Positions 11,362 to 23,739 of a stretch of DNA of 64,000 bases are shown here, one piece after another. Both the position numbers and the translations under genes were made by a program. Origin of the DNA: Volvox africanus (taxonomy: Eukaryota; Chlorophyta; Chlorophyceae; Chlamydomonadales; Volvocaceae); NCBI GenBank assembly GCA_030268105.1, contig BSDZ01000003.1, positions 3,100,001 through 3,164,000 on the forward strand, given 5' to 3'. The notes under the pieces were generated by a model that was not told the DNA's origin, did not search any database, and saw nothing but the letters and a program-made list of their open reading frames with translations. Every line of letters starts with the position of its first letter. Position 1 is the first letter of the stretch.

Positions 11362-13737
11362 CGCAAATAAAACACGGCTGGAATGTTACGCCGTTGAGTT
11401 GCCTGTGTTAGAGTTCGCGTGTGCCGAAGCTGTATGACCGTTTACGGAAACTATATACTACCGACAACCCTGCAAGTGGCGAGATGCAAACTACCTGAAC
11501 AGAAGTAAATAACGCGTCCCTAATTGATTAACCGGCGAATTTGTGTACTCATGTCGTACTGTTCGCCTGCGGGCTGGAAATGCTGTCGCAGACTGCTGCT
11601 GTTCATAGCCTATACCTGGGGGTAATAAACATCCTAAGCTCGCGTCGGGGTTTGTGAGGGTTTGTATGGTTACGTGTTTTCGCTGATGATTATAAGCCAT
11701 GACAAAACCCATCCGTTACCATTGTTAACTGTAACCGTAATACCACACAGGGCTGTTTACAATCCTGCAACATTTATCGCAAATATGGCCCCCCTTACTT
11801 CGCTTCCTGTATCTTTTAATGACCAGGATATTTTCACGTGTTTTCATGCCATGTTCCAACCTTCTCCATCCCTTGCCTGGTCTCGGGTTTCCCATATTGT
11901 GTACTTCATGACAGCAGGTTCTTACAAGGCATAATGTTTGTGTATGGCTCTGACGTTAAAAGCAGTTGACTGGAGGACTGGCAGAGTTTTGCCCCTGGGA
12001 TATCCTGTTGCCCCGCTACTCTTTTTGGGGCACCAGTTCTGAAATGCTCTCTTGCTCGTCGCCGTAATTGGTATTAGCAGGGTGGCCGATGTGGATTCCT
12101 ACACCTACTGCCTTCAATTTGATCTGCAGACATTATCCCTCTTGCTGGTGCGTTTGGTCCCTGGAGGATCGAAACATAGCTCACGCTCATCACGGTGTCG
12201 ACAACATCACCGTGTCAGTCCAATGAGAAATAATATGTGTCCCCCAAAAGCGTTTCCATCCCACAGAAGTTCACAGCAGGTTGGACTTGGGCAGGGTACG
12301 GTAGTGCACAGTGCCTGGCGCGCTGAGCAGATGTGCTAAGCTCATTCGTCAATGGCAAACCACGTGACCAGCAAGACAGCGCCTTAACATACGGGCGCAA
12401 ACCACTGTTGCCCTGTGCCGCATTAAGGGTCAAGCTTGCGTGTTCAACGAGGAATCCGATCTAAGCACGAGGAAATCAGCTGGACTACACAGCAGCTCTG
12501 AAAGTATGTACCAATCAGTCGCGCACCTTTCAACATATGCGTCTCGAAGTGGGGGCAATCAGGGTAGGCCAGGGGAAAAATGCGTTTTGCTTGACTTTCT
12601 TCGGGCATCTGCTTACAACGGACGGAGAGCTTGCAGCCGGGCTTACCGTTGCACCGGAGATCAAGAGGGATGTAGCTGGATGGCACAGAACCTCAACGGG
12701 GAGTATTAAAACAAGCAACAGCCGGCGAAACGTGCATAAATATATGCACGTACTCATGCTACTACTGCAGCTGCAAGTCCCTACGTAGGCATCTATGCGC
12801 AGCACATGCACTTAGTAACGCTTTAAGCCATCTGGCCCACCATTTGCAATATGCAGAGTGCCCATATGGGACATTCAGGGTGAAGCACGCAGTAGGTTCT
12901 GCCGCGCTGCAGCATAAGGTAGGACACTCAAGATTGCAACCTGTGCGTCAGTTGTCGTCAGGCCGGGTCCTTACATTACGTTTAAGGCGAGAATGTGAAT
13001 ACGCCCATGGTAAAATTTATGCGCGTGCATTACATGCATATGTTGGATGATTACTGCTTGTTATCCATCTGCTCCCTGGGCGCGCCTTGGCAACGAAGAG
13101 CAAATGATACAGCAATTCTGCAGGTCGCTCACCGCCCAGGGTCCCCAAAACCTCATTCATCATGACGAGCCACGAGCAAACCCTCTTTCCAAATGTCAGT
13201 ACGACGGTACGGCGTAAGGAACCACCCTTACCTGGAACAATAAATATAGTGCAGGTCCGTCTATTCCAACATACAAGGAATCGTCACATCACTGAGTACT
13301 GGCATTAGGTGAATGAAACAACATCCTCACTCGTCAAACCCGGTAAACGGCCAGCCGTAGACCTTGTAAGCTAAGCAGACAGCTGTGGACCCAGAGGTGC
13401 CGAGCAGTTTCAAGGGCCACATTATCGTCATGCTGACTTCACAGCCAAGAGCGTGTGCTGCTAGGTCGCTGGGCGATGCCATACACATTCCCCATACGTG
13501 CGAATCTATTCAACATCATGCAGGCCTGAATCGTGGCGTATTCAAGGAACAAAAGTGCAGTTATGGTGCAACCTACCAACTGTCTTCAAGAGTGGTATTT
13601 CAACTCGGGAAATATATGCGTGCGCGCAGCCTCGATTGGCACAGTCCTTGGCCATATACTCGCAGTTCTCGATGGAAATTGCAACAGCTGTAAAAAGCGG
13701 ACGTGATAACTTGCATGGGACGTCTACCCGCATTCAG
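11362..13737. other. 2.4-kb spacer, no supported gene
   Basis: The region holds only short unremarkable open frames on both strands. It carries the promoter of the V-ATPase gene at its left end and the 3' UTR of the CBP60-like gene at its right end. Nothing in it looked like a tRNA, a repeat array or a transposon end. Confidence 0.45.
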
Positions 13738-16700
13738 TTAGGTATCCCCAATTTGACCCGCATCACGGTGCAAGCCCTCGAAGAGGTCTTCGGGAGTCGT
13801 TTCCATTGGCGAAAACGGCAAGCCGACAGCCAGGAACCGCTTGAACGAGTCGCTCTCACAGCGCTTGAGCTCCCGGTTAGCCTGGTTGAGCAACATATTG
13901 CCCGAGTCCATATGCTGAAGCGTGCGGCTACCAGCGGGTGCGCCCGACCCACCCATTCCGCCGCCCAAGCCTCCCATACCCAATCCCATACCGTACCCCG
14001 AGTGTTGTTGCTGGGGTTGGTGGTTGTGGCTATGGTGGTGAACCGCCTGTTGCGTTTCAAGACCCAAGAGGGTGGAGTTATTTGATCCCGCCATGTGCAT
14101 GCGGGAGGAGGGGTCATTCAGAATGAGAGTATGCTGCATCTGACCCGTAAGCTGCTCCGACTGCTGCATGCTCATCTGGAGTAGGGGCGCAGATATGCCG
14201 GTTGGGCTCATAGTGCCCAGACTCACGCCGCCGCCGTTCCCGGGCGGCAGGCCAGACATCCCCCGCTGGTCGGCGCCACCAAGGGTCATGGCAGCGGCGC
14301 CGCTACCAGAGAAAATGGCCTCGCCGCCGCTCGTCACGAAAGAAAAGTTCTGAGCCAGGTAGCCTTCAATGTCCGACGCGTCCAGCACACCGCTCAGCGC
14401 TGCAGCGGCCACTGTGTCACTCATTTCCTGGCTCAGCCGACTGCGCGGAGTGTGGCGGCCTCGGCCTGCACCCATCGCACAGATGCACAAGCGCCAAGGC
14501 TTTTCGCGGGCACTAAAACGGGCGCTCGCACTGCGACTGGCACAACTTGCACGAGCAGTAGGTTGCGCTAGCATACCGTTACCCATATGCCATGCACTGA
14601 AAACCAAGGAATTGCAACAGGCAACCCTAATATGACCGGGCACCCTTTCGACAGGTTCCTATATACCCGTCTGTGATAATGTGCCGGGGTCCCATGCATT
14701 AAAGATAGCTCAAATATGGACCATGAGCAACTTACTCTCGAAATGGTATAGGGCATGGCGGTTGTTAGAGGTAATCTGCACATCAGCGTTCATCCCCATC
14801 TGCTGCTGCTGTTGCTGCTGCTGCAGGTGCAACTCCTCCAGCATCTGATGCCCAGGCGCTGAGTTACGTGATCGCTTGCCCGTCTGCGGGTCCATGACAG
14901 ATAAGAGCGCGGGCGCATTGACGAGCGCAGCACGTGCATGCTGCAATCCATTTGCAGGTGTGCGAAGTGGTGCAAGGGAGCTATGGTGCAAGTGGGTTAC
15001 CAACATGGCTTTGACGCCCAGCAATTCACAAGGGATGAATTCTTTGCCGTGTAAGGAAACCCCACATGTGCAACGGCCGATCTACCACCAGCGAGGCGCA
15101 CTGCACCGGCATTCTGACGCCCATTAACGTCTCCAAGACTCGCTTACGCCATCACCCGGCCAAGATTTAAGAGTAATTCCTTCCACCGCCATCCCAACCA
15201 GTTTATCCAAAAACCCCTGCCCTACCGACCTCGTCATGAAAAGGACCCCCTACCAGATCAGAAGGCAACTCGACAGGTGGCTGCTGTACCCCTGCCGCTT
15301 GCAACATTGCGAACTTCAGTACCGAGGCACCGGCATCCGCTGACAGCCGCCGATAACGGTTTGAACGCGCGGGCGGCGGCGGCAATGTGAGCTCCGGTGG
15401 CCCGCCCAGCGCTGCCATCGCTCCCGACGGGGCGCTGGCAACGGTGCCCATCAGGCAACTGCCACCGCCTCCGGGGCTGTCCGCGCTGTTGTGCGAAAAC
15501 ATCGGCGATGAAGTCGCTGCGATGGGTTGCAGGATGTCGAGCGGGCGTATTTCTATCGGCAGAATGCAGAGATGCAGGCTGACAGGTAATTTGCCAAAAT
15601 ATCGCTGGCCTCGTCAATCGCCCGTGCACATTCATCAGGTGGTGATGCATGCCTTGGTGCAGCCCGTAAATACTGGCACCAACATAAACATAAAACAATA
15701 TCCGTTGGATAGCGCGCTGCCAGATTGTTCGAAATGCACCATCGCAGGATAATGCCAAACTTGAAGGCTCTTGACATAGCCGCGTTGACAGGAAAGAATC
15801 ATCCCCCGTAACCAAAAAAGGATTATCCCCAACAGCCAACTTCATACCACTCACCCATGTTTGGTGCACTCGCGGTCCGGTACACGTCTGGAACCAATTC
15901 CGAAGCCGACAGTCCTGCACTATACATATTAAGTGCAGCCAACGACTGCGCACCTGTGAATTGGAACGGTGCCTGCTGCTGCGATTGTAGGGGCCCCACC
16001 GCCTGAACTTGTTGCTGCTGCATGCCGCTGTCCGCATAACCACTGCTGGTCTGCTGGAACATAGCCTGGCCTGTGCGCTCCGGCGAGCTGGGGCCAGGAT
16101 GGTAGCTTACAGCAGACGACCGGCGGCTGCGGGCCGAGTCAGGATGAATCATGGGGGTCATCCCCACGCTGCCCCGTCGCCCCAGCATCTGCAAAGGGGC
16201 GTAATTAGGGCTTCATTACATAACATTAAAAACATGCACCGGTACACGATAACTCCATGAGCAGCAGCCAGCAGCAGGCAGCTGCATGAACTTCCCAAAG
16301 ACCGTGACTCCTCATTAGTTGTGTACGGCTGTGCCTGTCTGAGTGGTGCAACTGCAGCACATCAGGTTGCGGGCCGCTAACGAAGTGAGGCGCCTCCCTT
16401 TTACCTGAGTGTCGATTCCGTCAGCCATAGAAATGCTGTTGGTCGGGGTCATGGCCATGCTAGGGCCTGCCCCAATCAAAATTGAAGTGCCGCCAGCGCT
16501 CGCGTTCGCCATCTCCTACATGATACCATATTTGAATCCAGTCCGCCAGCCAAACAGAAGCGACAGGGGGATGGCCCGGTTGTCACATTGACAAACAAGG
16601 GAAAACCTCAAAGCTGAAACGTAAGGGAAATACACGTAATACTAACCTGTATTTGCTTTACCCTCATAAACGCCGTTTTGCCCAGAGCATGTGTTGTGAC

Positions 16701-19700
16701 GCAGCCACATGAATGTCCGCTGCTCCCAACCCCAGAAACGTCAGCTTTCACTATGGCACCGTTCTGATCGTGGTGGTCTCAATTCCCTCCCCCCCCATGC
16801 ATGCCGACCCCTCCCATCCCCCAACCCACCAACTGCTCTTGCATCATCATCCAGCCACGGTGCCCAGGTGTGTGCCAGGCATTCTCAGCCAAGCTGCGCC
16901 ACTGCTTCAAGGCCTCTGCATCCGGCCCGGTTGGGTTGCTGGACACTACCAGTCGTCCATTAGGAGCCCTTTGCACCAAACCTATGGACGTTTGACGAGC
17001 CGCAAGGCAGCCAGCCAATCAGAGAATTAGCCGGTGAAGCACGCATGGAAATTAATCGAAGAGAAAGCCCCGCAATCATTATCAAGCGGCATGCAGCAGG
17101 GAGGGGCGCCCAGGAGACGTTACACGCGAAAACAGCAACGTCCAACATCAGGAGGTGCCGGCCTTTCATGCTACTTGCGCATTTCCTCGTGATGCAGCAC
17201 GTCATCGAGCGTCGGTTCCACGTTGCAGTCGGTGAATGCGAATGGCCGTGCCTTGTATGTACTCCCGGAATGACGTAATGAAAAGACCCCAACACTGGTT
17301 CAACCGTGTAGCGCTAATGTTCCTATCCCCCAGAGACTCACCAATGGGCCGATCCATATTGACCTGGCCCTGCTTGCAGGCGAAGATGACTCCTTGGGTC
17401 ATGGTATCATCCGCGTACCAAAGGCGTTGCAGCATGTCGTCATATACCACCCGCTCCGCAAGCACCTCCCTCAAGTAGTCCCACTTATGCTTGTGTTTGC
17501 CCTTCATGTTAAGCAACTCAAGCATCTGGGGCCGGAATATTGAAGAGGTGAAATAGCACTGGGGATTTGGCCGAGCCGTAGAGGGGCGGGCTTGAAATAG
17601 AGGACAAACTTGGTAATACAGTTACGCGTTAAAAGACGATTCTAAGCTACGCTTGCAACCTTTTCCGGCCTGTGCCCGTAGAGCTATGCGCTGGATTTAT
17701 GGCTCAAGGGCCCGGACTTTACCCGGTGCCCAATCCTCACCTTGTTTTCCACTTGCCGGTTCTGGTCCGCGTATAACATAAGCTGCTTCAGTTGTTCCAC
17801 TGCAATCATAAAGGAAAGTTAGACATGAAACGTGCTCCTCAGACCTTCGGCTATAAGCATGATTCTTTACCTTGGCGCTAGTACCATTATAATGTGGCAA
17901 CGCTTCTAATTGGTTTTGGGGTGGTTTACTTGGGCCGTCGCTTCCGTACCCCAAGCCCCTCCTGACCTGTTTCGATGGAACTGTACGGGCAGTCCAGGTG
18001 CTGGTGGATCTCCCGCAAACGCTGTGCGGTGATGCTGCCGATGAACTTAAGCTTAGTGAGCTCGTCCTTGAAATGTGGGTATTCGGACTTGCGGTAGTCG
18101 TTCAACGCACGCTGCGTCTTGACCTGTCACATTGCAAATAAGGGTAAACATAGCCGTATCGCAAGTGTCGCCTGTCATAGCTTACCCAGTGCGTGCTCAC
18201 CATAAAACTGAGTTTAGTGACCTTATGCAACCCCATCCAATGTCAGATGATTGATCCGTCACTATATCCATAACCGGTTGTGCAGGCAACGAGTTTGCAG
18301 GTCCCCAAAGAGAGTACAAGTGAAGGGTGCAAACGCCAGGACCAATGCACACCACATGACTTTGCGCCCGCTCACGGCTGAACCTCCCTGCCACTCACGA
18401 TAAAGCGGCCAGATACTGCTGGGCGAATGTTCTCCACGGGCGTCAACACGCCAAAGCCCTCTCGCCGGACCGCACGCGCAAGCAGTCGGAAGGTGCCAAA
18501 CGTCTCATTGTTAAGGTGAAATGTATCGTTCTTGTCCGTAACGCAAAGGTCCGGTAACTTCACCTGGCCCTCGTTCATTCGCAGATACACGCGACCGTCC
18601 GACTCGGCCTTGACGCCAGCCTGGTAGGCACCAAGAAGGATGCTGTCCTGCGTGCCAAAAAGTCCCAGTCCCGCCAACAGAGGCCGAGTGCAAGGCGTAA
18701 GAAGGCTGAGAGGCTCGCTTGAAGACTGCATCTCAGGAAAGGCCTGGAGGGTACCACTGCCCTCCTTAAATGCATGCTTGCAACAGATAAAGCACGGTTA
18801 CGGAAGCCTCTGCTGCTTTGATATCCGTTGCTACTTTCCTGCCTACGCAGCGGTGATGCCGCACGAGGCAAAACCCTTCAGGAGGGGTTGGATGATGATT
18901 AGGCAAGCCGTGGGCAACGTAGGCAGCGCGTCACACTCCACGCACATGTGACCCTACACAGGATACCAACTTGTGTTTCCCGCGCATTCGCGTGACTATG
19001 TCGCATGCTCGTGGTGATACCATCAATCACTGTACGGAGCAGCAACTCTTTTGCCGCCGTTCCTAAAGAAATCTGATATACATTATCCATGCCAGGTTGC
19101 CAGGATGGGCATTAGCTTCGCTTCAGAGGCGTCTATTTATATTCATTTGATGGGTTTGGATGCAATGGCAGTGTGGGGGCGTTTTCGTCTGTGGCCCGAT
19201 TGCATGGTAAAACATACCATGAACGGCTATTGGACGCGCTGCTCATGGTCTGTCGCAGATTTCACAAGCCAGATGCATGCAAGAAAGGTTTCCTATGACC
19301 GCACATCACCGCTGCGGCGCAGAACCAAAAATAAGCTCTAGGTCTGTATGCCCACAAACCGCACACAGCCACATTCCAGTGTGTCTTACATCGTCATTTT
19401 TTAACAACTCCTTGAGGTGGCTGTAGTTCCCAGAGGCGTTCTCATTATAAGACTCGCCATCCACCACGGACACCTGCAAAAATGAGAGTCGCAACCCTTC
19501 AGTGCATCTTAGTACGCCACAGGTTTCCACTTCCCCACCCATCCCACGCCTGCACACATGCGTACCGCGATGTCCACCCCTGGAAGAGCCTCCGGAGCAC
19601 CGGTGCGAAGATTCACCAGTTCCAAGTACACATCCGCTTCACACTTGGATTTCAGCACCTGACCGTCCGCATAGCATTCGTCGAAGTTGTCGTCCTCGCG

Positions 19701-20138
19701 GCATTTTTTATTTGGATTATTTTTGCAAAGGGGACATTCCTTCCTCATGCAACCAAGAAACCTGTGGCATGATGCAAGCATATGTTAAGAGGCGCGTGCC
19801 TGCCGACCACTGCAAGCTCAACACTACTTGCCGGCACCGATGAGTGAAGCGCAGCACATACGAGTCTGTTAATTGAGTCTCTTGTGCTGAACTTCCTAGC
19901 TGCTGTAATGTACGCGAGTAGGCAAATTCGTATGCATGTTCTGTAACTCCGGGCAAAAGGGCGCTGGCAAAGACTTTGCTGAACTGCTTCAAACGGGCTC
20001 CAACATATTCCTGCGATAAAAATACATTCGTGTTTAATCCCATTGCGAAGATTCATGGCAAAATGACTCCAAACGCCTGACCTCAAGCACAGCACGAGAA
20101 ACCGTCCTCAGTTCATCCCGTAACGGTACAGGTTGCAT
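13738..20138 (-). CDS. CBP60-like (calmodulin-binding protein 60 family) protein with long Gln/Gly-rich tail
   Basis: Fourteen exons: complement of 13738-14465, 14736-14940, 15254-15516, 15855-16188, 16405-16515, 16830-16981, 17342-17525, 17741-17799, 17967-18123, 18399-18725, 19390-19473, 19566-19761, 19832-20010 and 20082-20138. Phase closes to 1011 aa. Residues 1-415 follow the plant CBP60 order: an N-terminal helix, SYVLRFTHRC (like LRLQF..), YLELVNLRTG, VDIAVSVVDGE (like VEVVVLDGD), GRVYLRMNEGQ, VTDKNDTF, SGRFIVKTQRALNDYRK (like FVVKDHRGELYKK), ELTKLKFIGSITAQRLRE (like EVWRLEKIGKDGAFHKRL), and a downstream block matching the CBP60 central domain. CBP60 proteins are nuclear calmodulin-responsive DNA-binding regulators of immunity in land plants. 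Unusual: a Cys-rich insert (MRKECPLCKNN.., about residues 82-108) and a 600-residue low-complexity tail with an eight-Gln run. Intron 2 uses a GC donor. Confidence 0.75.
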
Positions 20139-21159
20139 TTGCGTTTTTATACGGACATAAAGCTGCTACATAGGCAGTTTGCTAAGCATGCGCGCAGAAA
20201 TGCATTTCCGTTGAATCGAGCCCGTGTTAAGGATTTGGCTTATCAAGTAATTTTCAGTGAACACACAGGGGACATTAGCATGTTGAGGCTCAATGTCTTT
20301 GGCAGCTGGATTGCCTAGCAAATTATGTACGGCAACATGGCTACGCGCTCGGGGTTCCAGTCCAGGCACAAATTTGCGCATCGCCAAGCAGTGACGCATC
20401 AACCAAATCTCCAAAATGCCCGCATTTAGGATGAAACGTTACATGTGCATTTTACTCCTACCTCAGCGACTTCCATACAGCGAGCCCAGGCGAGCACGCA
20501 CGGGTTCACCCAGCGCCGTCTAGAAATTTAACGATATAGACGCACAGGCGGATATATATGAAACTCAATATGAAGTTTGCGATAACTTGTTCACGTCCCA
20601 ACGAAAGCTTTATATTGAGAGTTAGGAAGGGCTTGGCTTGGCTAGGAAGGCACGTCTCGGGGCTGTCCTAAATCGCAGACCTATAACTGGAGGACCTCAA
20701 CAGTGCCTCTTAGCCGCGAAAACATTAATAGGACTGTATATAGGGACAACGGCGTCAAAGGAAAATTGCTGCGGTCTAGTTCACAGGTGGCACCCTTAAC
20801 GTGCTACATTTCCTGTACGCGGCAACAGTCATCTGCGCCAACAGAAAAACCTGAGACCCAGCAAGCACGAAGTTTATCGCCACGAGAGCCGCACGCTGTG
20901 GCGTTTCCCCGTCTGTGCCTGCTTCATCTACACGAACCCCATTGACGGCCACGCCCTTGAGGTGGTACAGGATCCGCTGTGCCAACGGACTCACGGAACC
21001 TGCCCGAACTTCCCCACAATTCGAAGTCAAAGCCCATGGCAATGCAGAGCATTGTCGGGGAAAAAACAACGGCTCTGAACTAAGGACGGCAAATCTGCTG
21101 GCTCGCAGGTGGCAAGGCGGAAAGGTCCTGCCCGCAGACAAGGTCTTCTACTGCACCGC
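20139..21159. other. Spacer with one possible orphan exon
   Basis: Upstream of the CBP60-like start. On the minus strand 20850-20995 reads protein-like text (VSPLAQRILYHLKGVAVNGV, then ALVAINFVLAGSQ before a GTTTTT), which might be an exon, but I could not connect it to a start or stop. The rest shows nothing. Confidence 0.35.
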
Positions 21160-21654
21160 TCAAGGCGGTACAGGCTCCATGCGAAAAATTGAATTTGCTT
21201 CTTCCGAGCCCGGCTTCCTGACACGGCCTGCTGCGACATCAGGCACCCTGGCCAAGAACCTCACAGGCAGCCCCTGACCATCTGCGATCCGACTTAATGC
21301 TTTCAGGCCTCAGCTAAAAGATGTTTTGTTCCTGGCAGCTTCCAAATTGTGCTCCCGAGCATGTACTATTTGTACTGTACAAGTAATGTTAAGCACTATC
21401 TTCATCAGCCATCCATCAACCTTCGTCCAGAACATATTCCCACGTCTCCCAAGGGATTCCTGACCAGCAAACGCCCACTCACTCCTGCCCGTAAGTGCCC
21501 GCTACTCTCCCCTCCTTCCCAGTCCCCACCTGAAACTGTGCCCCATGGGCAGCCGCTCCATCTCCACCAACACAGACCCATGCTCCTTCACCATCACGCG
21601 CCACGTCCATGGAGGGAGGCAGGTCCAGGTAGGCGGTTTCAAAGGTGGCAACGG
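21160..21654 (-). CDS. Unidentified protein, two C-terminal exons
   Basis: Two minus-strand exons join in phase 0: 21530-21654 (CCGCAG acceptor, GTGGGG donor) and 21160-21273 (GGTCAG acceptor, TGA stop). The peptide includes TFETAYLDLPPSMDVARDGE, then GLPVRFLARVPDVAAGRV, KPGSEEANSIF and the end RMEPVPP. It reads like a folded protein end, not noise. No start codon exon was found between 21654 and the neighbouring gene's stop at 21948, so the 5' part is missing or very short. The TFETAYLD segment vaguely recalls the PAP/fibrillin YLDxxLR motif, but the rest does not fit, so I give no family. Confidence 0.35.
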
Positions 21655-21947
21655 CTGCGGTGGCCATGGCGGTGGAGAGCGGCGCTCGTTTTTGCCCAGT
21701 TCACATCGTCTCTCCGTGTTTTCTTCTTGCTTGCTAATCCATGTCCAGCACGCCAGCTTCTATGACTCATCTGTTCTTAATTTCAATTCCGTGCCAGCCT
21801 TCCCTCACTTATATCCCGTATCCCGGTGGCCGCAATACGCACTCGCATGTCCTGCTGCACCCCCCACCCCACCCGCCATTGATACCATGTACGAGGCCAT
21901 ACAGCTGGACATTACGTAACCGGGCATATGTACGGTCTGTTATTGCA

Positions 21948-23504
21948 CTACCGTCTGTACGGAATGACAAAGTCAAATGCCTTTCCCGGCTTTCCGCACT
22001 CATAGGAGCAGTTCCGTGTGCAGCTCCTCCCCATGCGGGCCTTGTCGCTGTCCAGCAGGGTGAAACCGCTCTCCTGGGTCACCTGCTGGCCGTAGCTGTC
22101 CAGAGAAGCAGTGCAGGCGGCCTCGCAGGCAGACCGGCACGTCTCCTTCAGATCCTGCCCCTCCGACTTCCTAGTATGTGTTTAGTAAAGAAAATCAGCG
22201 TGGGTAGCTTTACGGCTTTTATTGGGGCAAATCTAGATCCTTGCTGGCGACGGAAAGGGCGGCGAAGTAGGGACAATAATGGACCCGTTTCGACGCTTGG
22301 AGATTTCGCATAGGGTTAAGGTGTGCTTGCGTGTAAGCTGTGTTTGCCCGCATTCTCGGAGCTATTGCAGGGGCCATTGGTCCGGCAGTTCTCACCTACA
22401 TACTCGGGTCTTGGCGTACAATGCCTGCAAAGTATAACGGGTGCGCGAAGAAGCACAGGATTTGGTATGTGCACACATCTGTAGAGGCGAATCCTCAGGT
22501 CATCAGGTGCTTAAGACATTAGTCATGAGTATGTATAGGTCGTACACGACTGGAACTAAGTCGCCCCCGACAGCTACATCATGATATGACATCGGCGCAG
22601 TGTATGAGGTCCGGGCATGCGGCAAGAACTGCTGGGGCTAGTTGGCATGGTGTCGGTGACACATGACGCAGCAGGCGGATACGTGTTCCCAGCGCTGTAA
22701 TCGCACTTCCAAACAGCCTAGAGCCATACCAAACCCCGTTTGTCTGACCTGACCTACCTTGTCACCTGTTGGCAGCCCTTGGAACTGCGGCGTCTCCTGG
22801 GTCACCTCCACCGCTCCCACGCAAGCATCCACCGTGAAGCCCTTTCTCCGCGATATGATCTTTTCTCCCTGCAGCTGCTCAATGAGGTACTTCTTCTGCA
22901 AATAGAAGAATTTAATGCAGCATCACTTTAACGTATCAGTCAAAGCCGGCACACGCATTTTTTGAGGATCCATCCCCAGCTCCATATATCATCAGTTAAC
23001 GCTTCTGAGCAGCGCCCATGATGGTCCGCATATCCCACTCACAAAGTTTGTTCCATAAAGTGTGAAGGGTGTGATTGGGTCCCGTTCCTCTGCAACATCG
23101 TTTCCATAGCCGAAGATGCCAGCACTCAGGTCGACAAGCAGGTTTTGCTGAGCGAGGGGTGTCATTGCTCCACGCGCCTGGCACATGCCATCAATACATC
23201 AGGGGGAAACTGTATTTCTACAATATGTGCGTAAATCCCCCTCACTCGCCTGTTGATGCACAATCGCAACATGTGGTCTTTTGCTTGCATCTGTTGTATC
23301 GGCAAACGCGTGCGCCGGAGGAGTAGTAAAAAACACAGTTAATGCGACAACTGCTACCGACGATTCCAGTAGATGATTTGATGCGCGCCAGATGCCTTGG
23401 TCGACGGGTTGGAGGGAAGACGAAGGATGGGCTGAGGACATGAACGGCCGTGATTGCCGTCCATGAGCCATGGCCCCGGTTGTGTAGCATTTTGGCCTAA
23501 ACAT
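21948..23504 (-). CDS. Thylakoid/plastid-targeted Cys-rich protein, uncharacterised
   Basis: Exons: complement of 21948-22170, 22396-22424 (29-nt microexon), 22758-22895, 23043-23177 and 23250-23504; phase closes to 259 aa. The N-terminus is Ser/Arg-rich, then a hydrophobic stretch (VAVVALTVFF) ends TTPPAHAFAD, an AxA-type thylakoid processing site, so I infer a bipartite transit peptide and lumenal location. The mature part contains RGAMTPLAQQNLLVDLSAG, GTNFKKYLIEQLQG, and a Cys cluster at the end (ETCRSACEAACTASL, RSCTRNCSYECGKPGKAFDF), six or more cysteines that could form disulfides or bind metal. I do not know a named homologue. The first intron would use a GC donor (GCGAGT at 23249); another GC donor (GCAAGC) slightly upstream is also in phase. 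Met 12 (at 23471) is an alternative start. The gene is divergent from PUM3. Confidence 0.7.
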
Positions 23505-23739
23505 TGCACATGTCTACGATATTCAATCATCCTGGGCAAGGTTGTCCTCTTTGACAAATGCCGTGCATTGTCGTGCAGCTTTGATAGACTGCCAACGGAC
23601 AACTATTTAGTCGCCGAGACATCATGATTCATTACTTCCAATCCTGCTGCACACTTGATCGACAGCAGTATGTCACCTGCAGCCACTATAGCCTGAACTC
23701 GGCTTGCGACGGCTACGGCAAAGGCTTTTCAACGAGGCC
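23505..23739. promoter_or_regulatory. Short shared 5' region of two divergent genes
   Basis: Only 235 bp separate the start of the thylakoid protein (minus) from the start of PUM3 (plus). Both promoters and both 5' UTRs must fit here or overlap. I see no clear TATA box; individual promoter elements cannot be assigned by eye. Confidence 0.45.

Noticed and set aside
15258..16043. 261-codon minus-strand frame in another phase
   Set aside because: It reads through introns of the CBP60-like gene; the spliced frame has better text and exact phases.
21530..21654. PAP/fibrillin assignment
   Set aside because: Only a short TFETAYLD resemblance; the downstream exon does not match fibrillins.
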